A DNA stretch of 64,000 nucleotides from Alloalcanivorax xiamenensis (lineage in GTDB: Bacteria; Pseudomonadota; Gammaproteobacteria; Pseudomonadales; Alcanivoracaceae): the NCBI RefSeq assembly GCF_009846745.1, contig NZ_AQPF01000007.1:62001-126000 (forward strand). Reading direction: 5' to 3'. A model generated the notes under the pieces. That model had not been told where the DNA came from, did not search any database, and saw only the letters and a list, made by a program, of their open reading frames with translations. How positions within the stretch are numbered: the stretch's first letter is position 1; every line of letters starts with the position of its first letter. The position numbers and the translations under genes were made by a program. Shown piece by piece: positions 33,837-41,786 of the stretch.

Positions 33837-34040
33837 GTTGACTCCTGATGTTCAGAGAAGATCAAAAAATCGCCCTCCATGATGGCGGACTTTGCCAACG
33901 CTGCCCACCAGTGATCCAGCAAACCGGCCACAGGTTCACGGACCAGCGCCCCTGCCCCGAAGCCGCAGGGAAACAAAGGGCATCCTTCCATCGGCTTTGT
34001 TACTCTGGGCCGTAAGTAGCCCCTGGCCTTCGGAGTCATC

Positions 34041-34277
34041 ATGAAAAAGCTCAAGAATGAGAAGGAATGGGTCAAGAAAGCCATCACACTCGGCATGGCG
34101 TACGGCGAGAAGCGGGGCGTGGTCGAGTTCGAGCCCACCGATTCGGCGGCACTGAAGCTGGAGTACATCTATCGCCTGCTGGTTCATGACAAGGTCATCC
34201 AGCCACTGCCCGAGGATCAGGTGTCCCAGCAGTCGATCCAGCATAAGCTGGCGATCTGGGCGTCGAAACAACCCTAG
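34041..34277 (+). CDS. DUF5062-family protein, 3' end meeting a MITE-like element
   Basis: Protein of 78 aa of unknown function. The lines EKEWVKKAITLGMAYGEKRG and YRLLVHDKVIQPLPEDQ recall the DUF5062 family of marine gammaproteobacteria. Its TAG stop shares AG with the first bases of the inverted repeat at 34276, so the element probably replaced the last few native codons. The family assignment is from memory. Confidence 0.75.
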   Translation: MKKLKNEKEWVKKAITLGMAYGEKRGVVEFEPTDSAALKLEYIYRLLVHDKVIQPLPEDQVSQQSIQHKLAIWASKQP

Positions 34278-34543
34278 GGCCTGTTCACACTATTTTCATT
34301 GCGCCTGTTGCGGCTAAAACGTCACCAATGCAGGCACGAGGAGAGAAGTTTGGTGACTCCAAATGAACGACGAGTAACGCACAGTGGTGACGTTTTAACC
34401 GCAACCCGAAGGGCTGGAGCCCTTTTTGCCTCCCGCGCCGTTGTCGGTTGCTCATTTGGAATGACCAAACCGCGCGCCCCCCGCCTTGCTGGAGGCAAAA
34501 AGGGCATCCAGCAGGCGCGATGAAAATAGTATGAACAGGCCCT
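34276..34543. mobile_element. 268-bp MITE-like element with 32-bp terminal inverted repeats
   Basis: The ends AGGGCCTGTTCACACTATTT... and its mirror agree at 30 of 32 positions. Inside is a second inverted repeat (GTTGCGGCTAAAACGTCACC and its mirror, about 34306-34326 and 34384-34405) and a third (AGGGCTGGAGCCC...GGAGGCAAAAAGGGC). It has no coding capacity of its own. A target duplication is not obvious. It looks like a nonautonomous element moved by an absent transposase. Confidence 0.8.
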
Positions 34544-34576
34544 CGCCCCGCCGCCCTCTCCACCGATACAGGGACG

Positions 34577-35974
34577 TCACTGATACAGACGCGTCATGGC
34601 CCGGGCGTGTTCCCGCATCAGCGCCGCCGGTTCCGTGTCGAGCAGTTGCCCGTCGCGAACCCGCATCCGGCCATTGACCATGACCTGGCTGGCCAGGAAG
34701 GGCCCGCACATCACCAGCGCCGCCAGCGGATCCCGCTGCGCGCCGGCGAAGGACAGGTGGTTCATATCCACCGCCACCCAGTCCGCGCTCATCCCCGGTG
34801 CCAGATGACCGATGTCATCCCGGCCCAGCAAGCGGGCGCCGCCACGGGTGGCCAGGGCCAGCGCCTCCCGCGCCGATAGCGCGCCAGGGTCGCCGCCGAA
34901 ACCGCCGCGCCCGCCCGGCGCTTCCGAACGGTAACGGGCCGGCGCCACCCGCTGCAGCATCATCGCCATGCGCGCCTCCAGGAACAGATTGCTGGAATCG
35001 TTGGAGGCGGAACCGTCCACCCCCAGCCCCACCGGCACCCCGGCGTCCAATAGCTGGCGCACCTTGGCAATGCCCTGCCCGCAACGCATGTTGGCGTTGG
35101 GGCAGTGGGTGATCCCCGTGCCGGTGCGGGCCAGCAGCGCGATTTCCTCGTCGTCGAGGAAGATCCCGTGGGCGAACCACACATCCTTACCGAGCCATTC
35201 CACCGACTCCGCGAACGCCACCGAACGCATGCCGTACTGGCCCAGGCAGTAGTCCTCCTCATCCAGTTCCTCGGCCAGGTGGCAATGCAGACGCACGCCC
35301 TCATGGCGCCGGGCCAGCCGGGCCGCATCGCGCATCAGTTCCGGCGTCACCGAGAACGGCGAGCACGGCGCCAGCACCAGACGCAGCATCGAATGACGGC
35401 CGGCATCATGGTAGCGATCGATCAAACGTTCCGCGTCCCGCAGAATGTCCTCTTCCTTCTCCACACAATTGTCCGGCGGCAAACCACCCTGACTTTGCCC
35501 CCGGGACATGGCGCCGCGGGCGGCGTGAAAACGGATGCCCATCTCCCCCGCCGCCTGGATCTGACTGTCCAGGCGGGCCCCATTGGGCAACATATAAAGA
35601 TGGTCGGCGGCGGTGGTGCAGCCTGAGAGCAACAGCTCCGCCATGGCCACCTTGCTGCTGAGATAGATCGCCTCGTCGTCCAGCCGTGCCCAGATCGGGT
35701 AAAGCGTATTGAGCCAGGGGAACAGCGCGTCGTCCTGGGCCATCACCCGGGTGAAGTTCTGGTACATGTGATGATGCGTGTTCACCATCCCTGGCATCAC
35801 CACATGGCCGCTCAGGTCCAGGGTCTCGTCCATCGGAAGGTCTGGTTTCTCCGTGCGCGGCCCGGCCCACAGAATCCGGTTGTCACGGATCAGCATGGCG
35901 GCATCGCGCCACTCGTGGTGCTGATCATCGAAGGTTGCCAGGTAGTCGATACGGTCGATCAATAAGGTCGTCAT
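34577..35974 (-). CDS. 8-oxoguanine deaminase (amidohydrolase superfamily)
   Basis: Amidohydrolase of 465 aa. The metal-binding motif is NTHHHMYQNFTR, followed by the substrate-side LHCHLAEELDEE, the AHGIFLDDEEI helix and the aspartate of GVDGSASNDSSNL. The latter and the NANMRCGQG line fit the 8-oxoguanine deaminase branch, which converts 8-oxoguanine to urate, over cytosine or S-adenosylhomocysteine deaminases. The assignment at the substrate level is moderate. The ATG at 35974 has its ribosome site inside a hairpin (35981-36025) below an upstream mini-ORF. Confidence 0.85.
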   Translation of the reverse strand: MTTLLIDRIDYLATFDDQHHEWRDAAMLIRDNRILWAGPRTEKPDLPMDETLDLSGHVVMPGMVNTHHHMYQNFTRVMAQDDALFPWLNTLYPIWARLDDEAIYLSSKVAMAELLLSGCTTAADHLYMLPNGARLDSQIQAAGEMGIRFHAARGAMSRGQSQGGLPPDNCVEKEEDILRDAERLIDRYHDAGRHSMLRLVLAPCSPFSVTPELMRDAARLARRHEGVRLHCHLAEELDEEDYCLGQYGMRSVAFAESVEWLGKDVWFAHGIFLDDEEIALLARTGTGITHCPNANMRCGQGIAKVRQLLDAGVPVGLGVDGSASNDSSNLFLEARMAMMLQRVAPARYRSEAPGGRGGFGGDPGALSAREALALATRGGARLLGRDDIGHLAPGMSADWVAVDMNHLSFAGAQRDPLAALVMCGPFLASQVMVNGRMRVRDGQLLDTEPAALMREHARAMTRLYQ

Positions 35975-35980
35975 TGGTCA

Positions 35981-36025
35981 CTCCGAAAACGCGGAAAAGG
36001 AAACAACAAAAGCGCGATTTCGGAG
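35981..36025 (-). promoter_or_regulatory. Hairpin covering the ribosome site of the deaminase gene
   Basis: The arms CTCCGAAAACGCG and CGCGATTTCGGAG (plus-strand reading) match at 12 of 13 positions around a 19-base A-rich loop. On the mRNA the proximal arm contains the CGGAG ribosome site 5 bp before the start. Confidence 0.6.
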
Positions 36026-36029
36026 CGGA

Positions 36030-36125
36030 TCAGAACAACTGGTGAGAGAAAGCGGTGCGTTGCCAGAACGGCCGGAACGGCAAGGCGCGCTGCCGGCGCA
36101 CGCCGACCACGAGGTTTTTCCTCAT
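36030..36125 (-). CDS. 31-codon upstream ORF before the deaminase
   Basis: MRKNLVVGVRRQRALPFRPF then WQRTAFSHQLF, with an AGGAGG site 7 bp before the ATG, the best ribosome site in this part of the window. The basic peptide ends 4 bp before the hairpin that covers the deaminase start. A translating ribosome would cover or open the hairpin, so the peptide may couple or gate expression. No known leader family matches. Confidence 0.55.
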   Translation of the reverse strand: MRKNLVVGVRRQRALPFRPFWQRTAFSHQLF

Positions 36126-36158
36126 ACCCTGCCCTCCTGATACCTGAGTCCTTCGCCA

Positions 36159-36287
36159 TTCGCTAGCAAGCTAGCTTCCCACAGGGGCACAAAGCCGCTG
36201 TAGACCTGATAATTGACAGTAGACAGCGAAAAACTGAAAACCCTCATTCTTTAGCCGCTCTGGGAAGCCAGCTTGCTGGCGAATAGA
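36159..36287. repeat. REP-like repeats, locus 9
   Basis: ATTCGCTAGCAAGCTAGC-TTCCCAC and, 70 bp further, CTGGGAAGCCAGCTTGCTGG-CGAAT. The pair is interrupted by 60 bp of unrelated AT-richer sequence. Confidence 0.72.
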
Positions 36288-36443
36288 CCGCGACAAGAAA
36301 CGATGCAAAAACAGCGCCAGTTCAACAGCGCGGCAAAACACCGCAGTGAGTCCCATCCCCCTCGATGCTAGGCTCTGCGCCGACTTTGTCACCGTGTTTG
36401 GTGGCCGACGGAGTGCCCGGGTACTGACTTCTTGGATGGGATC

Positions 36444-38493
36444 ATGAATACACCTTCTCACTTTTCTTCTCCTGCATTGCGCCTGATTCAACGACGGAGC
36501 CTTTGGGGCCCGGCCCTGCTCGGAGGGCTGCTTCCTTTCTCCGCTCCGGCGCTGGCCGACGACGAGCAAACCCCGCCCCTGCTGGCCCCGGTGGTGGTCA
36601 CCGGCGTGGCCCCCAGCGCAGGACCGGTGATCGAGGCCAACCCGAAACAGCCGCGCCAACCCGTGCCGGCCAGCGACGCCACCGACTATCTCAAGACCAT
36701 CCCGGGTTTCTCCGCCATCCGCTCCGGCGGCAGCAATGGCGACCCGGTACTGCGCGGCCAGTTCGGCTCACGCCTGAACCTGCTGGTGGACGGCGGCGAA
36801 ATGATCGGCGCCTGCCCCAACCGCATGGACGCCCCCAGCTCCTACATCGCGCCGGAAAACTACGACAAACTCACCGTGATCAAAGGCCCGCAAAGCGTGC
36901 AGTGGGGCCCCGGCGCCTCCGCCGGCACGGTGCTGTTCGAGCGTGACCCGCAATACTTCAGCGAAGCGGACGCTCTGGTGGACGCCCAATGGCTGCTGGG
37001 CTCCCACGGCCGCAACGACCAGCGCATCGACGCCACCCTCGGCAACCCGCTGGGCTACCTGCGGCTCTCCGGCAACAACGCCCGCGCCGACGACTACAAG
37101 GACGGCAACGGCGACCGCGTGCCCTCACGTTGGAAGAAATGGAACAGCGACGTGGTGCTCGGCTGGACGCCCAACGCCGACAGCGTCATCGAACTGAGCG
37201 CCGGCAAAGGCGACGGCGAAGCCCGCTACGCCGGCCGTGGCATGGACGGCAGCCAGTTCAAACGGGAAAGCCTGGGGATGCGCTTTGAATTCCGGAACCT
37301 GGGTGCCGTGCTCGACCAGATCGACGGCCGCGTCTATTACAACTACGCCGACCACCTGATGGACAACTACAGCCTGCGCACCCCGTCCGGCACCGGCATG
37401 ATGGCCAATCCCATGGCCGCCAACGTGGACCGCCGCACCCTCGGCGGCCGCTTCAAGGTCACGTGGCGCGGCCAGAACTGGGAAGCGCTCGCCGGCGTCG
37501 ACGCCCAATCCAGCGAACACCGGCAACGCAGCGCCATGGGCGTGGACGCCTACCGAGGCGAAGCCTGGGACAAAGACGCGGACTTCCACCAGTACGGCGC
37601 CTTCACCGAAGTCACCCGTGCCGTCAGCGACAACGGCCGCATCGTCGCCGGCGCCCGCCTGGACCGCCCGCGACGCCGCCGACAGCGCCACCGCCGGCGA
37701 CACCCGCGGCGACACCCTGCCCAGCGGCTTCCTGCGCTATGAAGCGGACCTCAGCCAGAACACCAACTACTACGTGGGCATCGGCCACGTGCAGCGCTTC
37801 CCCGACTACTGGGAACTGTTCTCCCCCGGTAGCGGCCCGGCCGGATCGCTCAACGCCTTCGACGCCATCGAACCGGAAAAAACCACCCAGCTCGACATCG
37901 GCAGCCAATACCGCAACGGCAACCTGGAAGCCTGGACCTCCGCCTACGTCGGCCAGATCAACGACTACATCCTGTTCACCTACCAAAGCGGCATGATGGG
38001 CTACAGCACCGACGCCGATAACATCGACGCCCACATCGCCGGTGCCGAAATCGGCGCCCGCTACCGCTTCACCGACAACCTCAGCGGCGACGCCACCCTC
38101 GCCTACGCCTGGGGCCGCAACCGCGACGACAGCGAACCGCTGCCGCAAATGCCGCCGCTGGAAGCCCGCTTCACCACCACCTACGAACAAGGCAACTGGA
38201 GCGCCGGCGCCCTCTGGCGGCTGGTCGCCGCCCAGCACCGCACCACCAACAACAAAGGTAACGTGGTCGGCCGCGACCTCGGCGACAGCAACGGCTTCGG
38301 CGTCTTCTCCCTCAACACCGCCTACCGCGTCAACCACCAATTCACCGTCAGCGCCGGCGTCGACAACCTGTTCGACAAAGCCTACGCCGAACACCTCAAC
38401 CTCGCCGGCAACGCCGGCTTCGGCTTCCCCGCGGACACACGCATCAACGAAGCGGGCCGGACGTTCTGGGGCAAAGTGGATTGGCGGTTCTGA
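36444..38493 (+). pseudogene. TonB-dependent copper receptor (OprC/NosA-like), frameshifted
   Basis: Outer-membrane receptor of about 680 aa if read across a frame change. A signal peptide (PALLGGLLPFSAPALA) and plug domain with the family line DGGEMIGACPNRMDAPSSYI open the protein. The barrel begins in frame 1 and stops making sense after IVAGARLDR near 37668. The rest (TARDAADSATAGDTRGDTLP to the terminal GRTFWGKVDWRF) continues in another frame to 38493. The shift is one base. Both parts look otherwise intact, so it is either recent inactivation or an error in the read. Confidence 0.85.
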
Positions 38494-38513
38494 CCTTTCC
38501 GTTTTAGGGAGGG

Positions 38514-38638
38514 TGTGGGAAGCTTGCCGGGCGGCGCTCCGCTTGCAAGCGAATTCTTTAATGTTTCCATTCGCCGGCAAGCCGGCTTCCCACAAAGGAC
38601 GACAAGCCGCTGTGGGAAGCTAGCTTGCTAGCGAATAC
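38514..38638. repeat. REP-like repeats, locus 10
   Basis: Three cores: a GTGGGAAGCTTGCCGGGCGG variant with CTTGCAAGCGAAT, then ATTCGCCGGCAAGCCGGC-TTCCCAC facing GTGGGAAGCTAGCTTGCTAG. It lies between the receptor and the DUF6933 gene. Confidence 0.75.
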
Positions 38639-38644
38639 GCCCCC

Positions 38645-39205
38645 TCAAGCCGATTTACTTATCCCCAACAACCCCAACATCTCCTTGATCGGCCACACAT
38701 ACCCCCGCCCCTTGATCCCCATGGGCCTATCCGCCAACCAAACGGAAGTACTGTAAGGCGCCAGATCCACCACCGAACCCCCACCGTCCAACAACCCAAA
38801 CCGAATCAACTTCCCAAACTCTGTGGAAGAACCCTCCACAGAGCGATCCGATTCGCTGTCACACACCAAAGGTCCCAGCAAATGCACCGCCCGATCCAAC
38901 TGCCCCTCCGTCGCCCCCGCCTTGCCCAGCACACTGATAAAGGTATCGGCGAACAGCCCATCCAACCCAGCCAAATCCGCCTTCTTCACCGCCGGGATAA
39001 ACAAAGGGAAACGGGTCGCGTCGTGCACGAACAGCAGGCACTGATGCCTCTGCAAAAGAATCAGGTTCGCATGCCAATGATCCAGCGGATTAGCTTCAGT
39101 GACCTCGTGCAGGACAGACTGGTCACGCTGCGGATCCTTCAGCACGCCGTTCTGGTCCAACGGTAGCTTGGCGATGAGTTTTTTGGTGCAGTGGAGGTGG
39201 ATCAA
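38645..39205 (-). CDS. DUF6933-like protein
   Basis: Protein of 186 aa of unknown function. The MIHLHCTKKLIAKL start and the HWHANLILLQRHQCLLFVHD, ATRFPLFIPAVKK lines recall DUF6933 proteins. It is soluble, with a C-terminal VWLADRPMGIKG. It marks the edge of the lower-GC stretch that follows. Whether it belongs to the defence island is unclear. Confidence 0.68.
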   Translation of the reverse strand: MIHLHCTKKLIAKLPLDQNGVLKDPQRDQSVLHEVTEANPLDHWHANLILLQRHQCLLFVHDATRFPLFIPAVKKADLAGLDGLFADTFISVLGKAGATEGQLDRAVHLLGPLVCDSESDRSVEGSSTEFGKLIRFGLLDGGGSVVDLAPYSTSVWLADRPMGIKGRGYVWPIKEMLGLLGISKSA

Positions 39206-39356
39206 TGGTGTTACCCTAATGGCTTTCTATGGTAAATTGACAACTCCCTGGCAAGTGTGCATTTCGTTGTGGAAGCGGACAATGAACTTCAACGCGCCTT
39301 TACTGGCAATATCCAGCAACTGGTAGAACCTTTAGCCTTTGTGTGATTTCAAGGCT
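39206..39356. other. AT-richer spacer at the left edge of the defence island
   Basis: It separates the DUF6933 gene from the DUF2357 nuclease gene. No frame is supported, and base composition falls here relative to the left flank. Confidence 0.4.
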
Positions 39357-41774
39357 TCACTCAGACTGCCATTTTTTTCCCGGAACGAACGTTATTCTAC
39401 TCACATCTCTGCCATCCACATCGATATCCTGATGAACACGCTTTACATCAACCCGGGAGTGTCGAGTCTTCAGCGTTTTCCATTCAATAAACTGGTCCCA
39501 CTGGTTTACAAACTGCAAATCCGGCTGCCGTTCTTCCAGGGCCAACTCCAGACCTAAACGGCTAATGAAGTAGCGCCCTGTACGATTGCCTTGCATCTGC
39601 TCACCAGCGGGCAGATTCACTCGGTGAATTTCCTCCAACCGGTAAACAATATGGAGTTCGTCTGGTTGTGTGGGCGCCCAGGTAATACCTGTATCCTTAA
39701 GCTCCTTGCCCAGCACTACTTCAACGGACTCCACCACTCCCCAACCGATAATGGCTTTATAGAACTGATCGTACATGGCGACGACACGCACCTTCTCTAA
39801 TGGAAAGCGGCCATTTCCGGGAAGCCGGGTATAAAAAATACGCTGTCCAAAATGATAATCGAGCCGCTTCTCTCGATTAACCTTGGGCACCAGGCCTACT
39901 AGTACCAGCTCTTTGCTCGCCTGCTTCAGGCGCCGGTAGTCACGATTATCATAGTGCACCCGCGCTTCGGTTATCACTTCACCAGGCAGCTCTAACAGCT
40001 GTTCCAGATATTCCATAAACAGGGCGTTCTGCCGGTGTTTCCCCGGCTGCAGCGGAATGGCGCCAATATTGACCGCCTCGATACTGCGATAAAATGGATG
40101 CATCTTAAAATCCTGTTCATCGCCAGGAAAAGGAAACAGGATCACCCCGCCAATACTTTTATTGGCCAATCGTACGGAGTCCTCCGTTCCTTGTTGCCAT
40201 AAAATCGCGTCCCGATATCGGTGAAGCTGGGCGATGCTATCCAAGGGAGGGCCGCAGGGCACGGTCGCGCTGGGGTACCCTTCCGATTCGCGGTCAAATC
40301 GGTATTTGGCATCCATCACGACCTTAAATGGCTTGTTATCCTTGTAACGACCAAAGCCGCGGCGAGAGAACTCAATAAACTGATCGGGGACTTGCTCGAA
40401 TGTATGCGTGTAGGTGGCACTATCAAACCGGCGATTAAAATACAATACAACGTTATCGCCAGATACACGCTGCACGAAGCGCACCGCGGAGCGTCTTCCT
40501 TTCTTCAGATTCACTACCAATCGGTTATGGCTTATTTTGACAATATCATTACCAACCAGGTCGTACCTGGGATTCTCCCTGAGTAACTTGACGGTTTTCA
40601 GGAAGCACCAATATTCATAGAGCGTGGCAATATCCTTGAAATCCATCTTGAAGAATTCATGCCACGCCAGTTCCAACCCTCTTTTTAGTAACAAAAAACG
40701 GTGATAGAACTCCTTATAGCCCGCCGCCATGGTCAGGGTGGTAGAGGAAAACACTTGGTTTTGGAAGGCACTCACTTCTCGCAGCACTGGCCCTGACAAC
40801 CGGCGCTGAAATCGGCGTTCCCAACGTTGTAACTCCTCAATTTCAGTCGCAAGACGAGCAGGCTGTATGCCTTTTTGTCGGGCCAGGGAACGCTTGGTAC
40901 GTCCGATCTGTCGGAGAACGTCCTTCAATGCCCATACAACAAAGCGGTTTTCCATCGTGTTGTAGCTAACTGACTTGCGCTGCTCCTGCAAATGAGATAA
41001 GGCCAACCCCGGCACTACAGTCAGGCCATCTCCTCGACAATAACGATCCGGCCGACGTAACGCGGCTTTAATGGCCATGGGCGTCGACCGTTTTACTCGA
41101 TGAATAGGCTTTACCTGCTGCTCTCTGCGCAGATCTGACTTCGGCACCCGAAGCAGAGTATCCAGGCTTTGCTCTAAACTTTCGACCAGCACACGGAATA
41201 GATTAAGCCACTCAGAAAGCAACTGACGACCGGTCGCTCTTGGACGAGTCGGAGCATAAGTTTTGGTAAAGCTGTCAAAAACCAAGGCATACAATACTTC
41301 GGTGATCTCGGCCAACATGGCAGGAAAATCATCTTTGTAATCCAACTTTTGGGGAAAAACCTCCACACCTAAAGAGAAAAGCACTTTCCTCTGCGCATCC
41401 TCAATAATAAACCGAGTCAGGCCTACGCTGTTTTCCAGGCTCATGGAACCAGTCAGCCGTACCTTTCCGGCCAAAATACGGCTTTTTATACCTTTCTGAA
41501 CATTACCGTTCACCAACAACCGCAAAGGAGGTGTAAAGGCGCAATCACTACCCGGCTCAAACAACCACTCCAATCGCTGCCACTCAAAGAACATTGGACG
41601 ATCGACAGGCGTCTCAAGTTCGGAGGCCTCCCGATTGAGCTGCATATCCCCCTCTTCAAACCAGACGCTATCGACTGTTTCCAGCTGTGCTTCTATGGCA
41701 CGAGCCAGCGGCACTGTACTTACAGTGAGCTGGCAAAGGCCGCCATCAGCATGGTCGAAGCAGAGCACGCTCAT
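39357..41774 (-). CDS. DUF2357 / PD-(D/E)XK nuclease, McrC-like partner
   Basis: Protein of 805 aa, the partner of the McrB-like ATPase that starts 12 bp upstream. Its N-terminal half is DUF2357-like (the ENSVGLTRFIIEDAQRKVLF...EITEVLYALVFDSFTKTY region). The C-terminal half carries a nuclease motif FKVVMDAKYRFDRES, with D-x-K as in PD-(D/E)XK enzymes, and the HRYRDAILW helix after it. Such pairs are modification-dependent or Type IV-like restriction systems. Target and cleavage specificity are not known from sequence. GC content is visibly lower than the housekeeping genes, which suggests horizontal gain. Confidence 0.83.
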   Translation of the reverse strand: MSVLCFDHADGGLCQLTVSTVPLARAIEAQLETVDSVWFEEGDMQLNREASELETPVDRPMFFEWQRLEWLFEPGSDCAFTPPLRLLVNGNVQKGIKSRILAGKVRLTGSMSLENSVGLTRFIIEDAQRKVLFSLGVEVFPQKLDYKDDFPAMLAEITEVLYALVFDSFTKTYAPTRPRATGRQLLSEWLNLFRVLVESLEQSLDTLLRVPKSDLRREQQVKPIHRVKRSTPMAIKAALRRPDRYCRGDGLTVVPGLALSHLQEQRKSVSYNTMENRFVVWALKDVLRQIGRTKRSLARQKGIQPARLATEIEELQRWERRFQRRLSGPVLREVSAFQNQVFSSTTLTMAAGYKEFYHRFLLLKRGLELAWHEFFKMDFKDIATLYEYWCFLKTVKLLRENPRYDLVGNDIVKISHNRLVVNLKKGRRSAVRFVQRVSGDNVVLYFNRRFDSATYTHTFEQVPDQFIEFSRRGFGRYKDNKPFKVVMDAKYRFDRESEGYPSATVPCGPPLDSIAQLHRYRDAILWQQGTEDSVRLANKSIGGVILFPFPGDEQDFKMHPFYRSIEAVNIGAIPLQPGKHRQNALFMEYLEQLLELPGEVITEARVHYDNRDYRRLKQASKELVLVGLVPKVNREKRLDYHFGQRIFYTRLPGNGRFPLEKVRVVAMYDQFYKAIIGWGVVESVEVVLGKELKDTGITWAPTQPDELHIVYRLEEIHRVNLPAGEQMQGNRTGRYFISRLGLELALEERQPDLQFVNQWDQFIEWKTLKTRHSRVDVKRVHQDIDVDGRDVSRITFVPGKKWQSE

Positions 41775-41786
41775 TAATAATAACCT

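Noticed and set aside
37618..38493. A second receptor gene starting at 37618
   Set aside because: It has no signal peptide or plug and continues the barrel of the upstream frame, so one frameshifted gene explains both.
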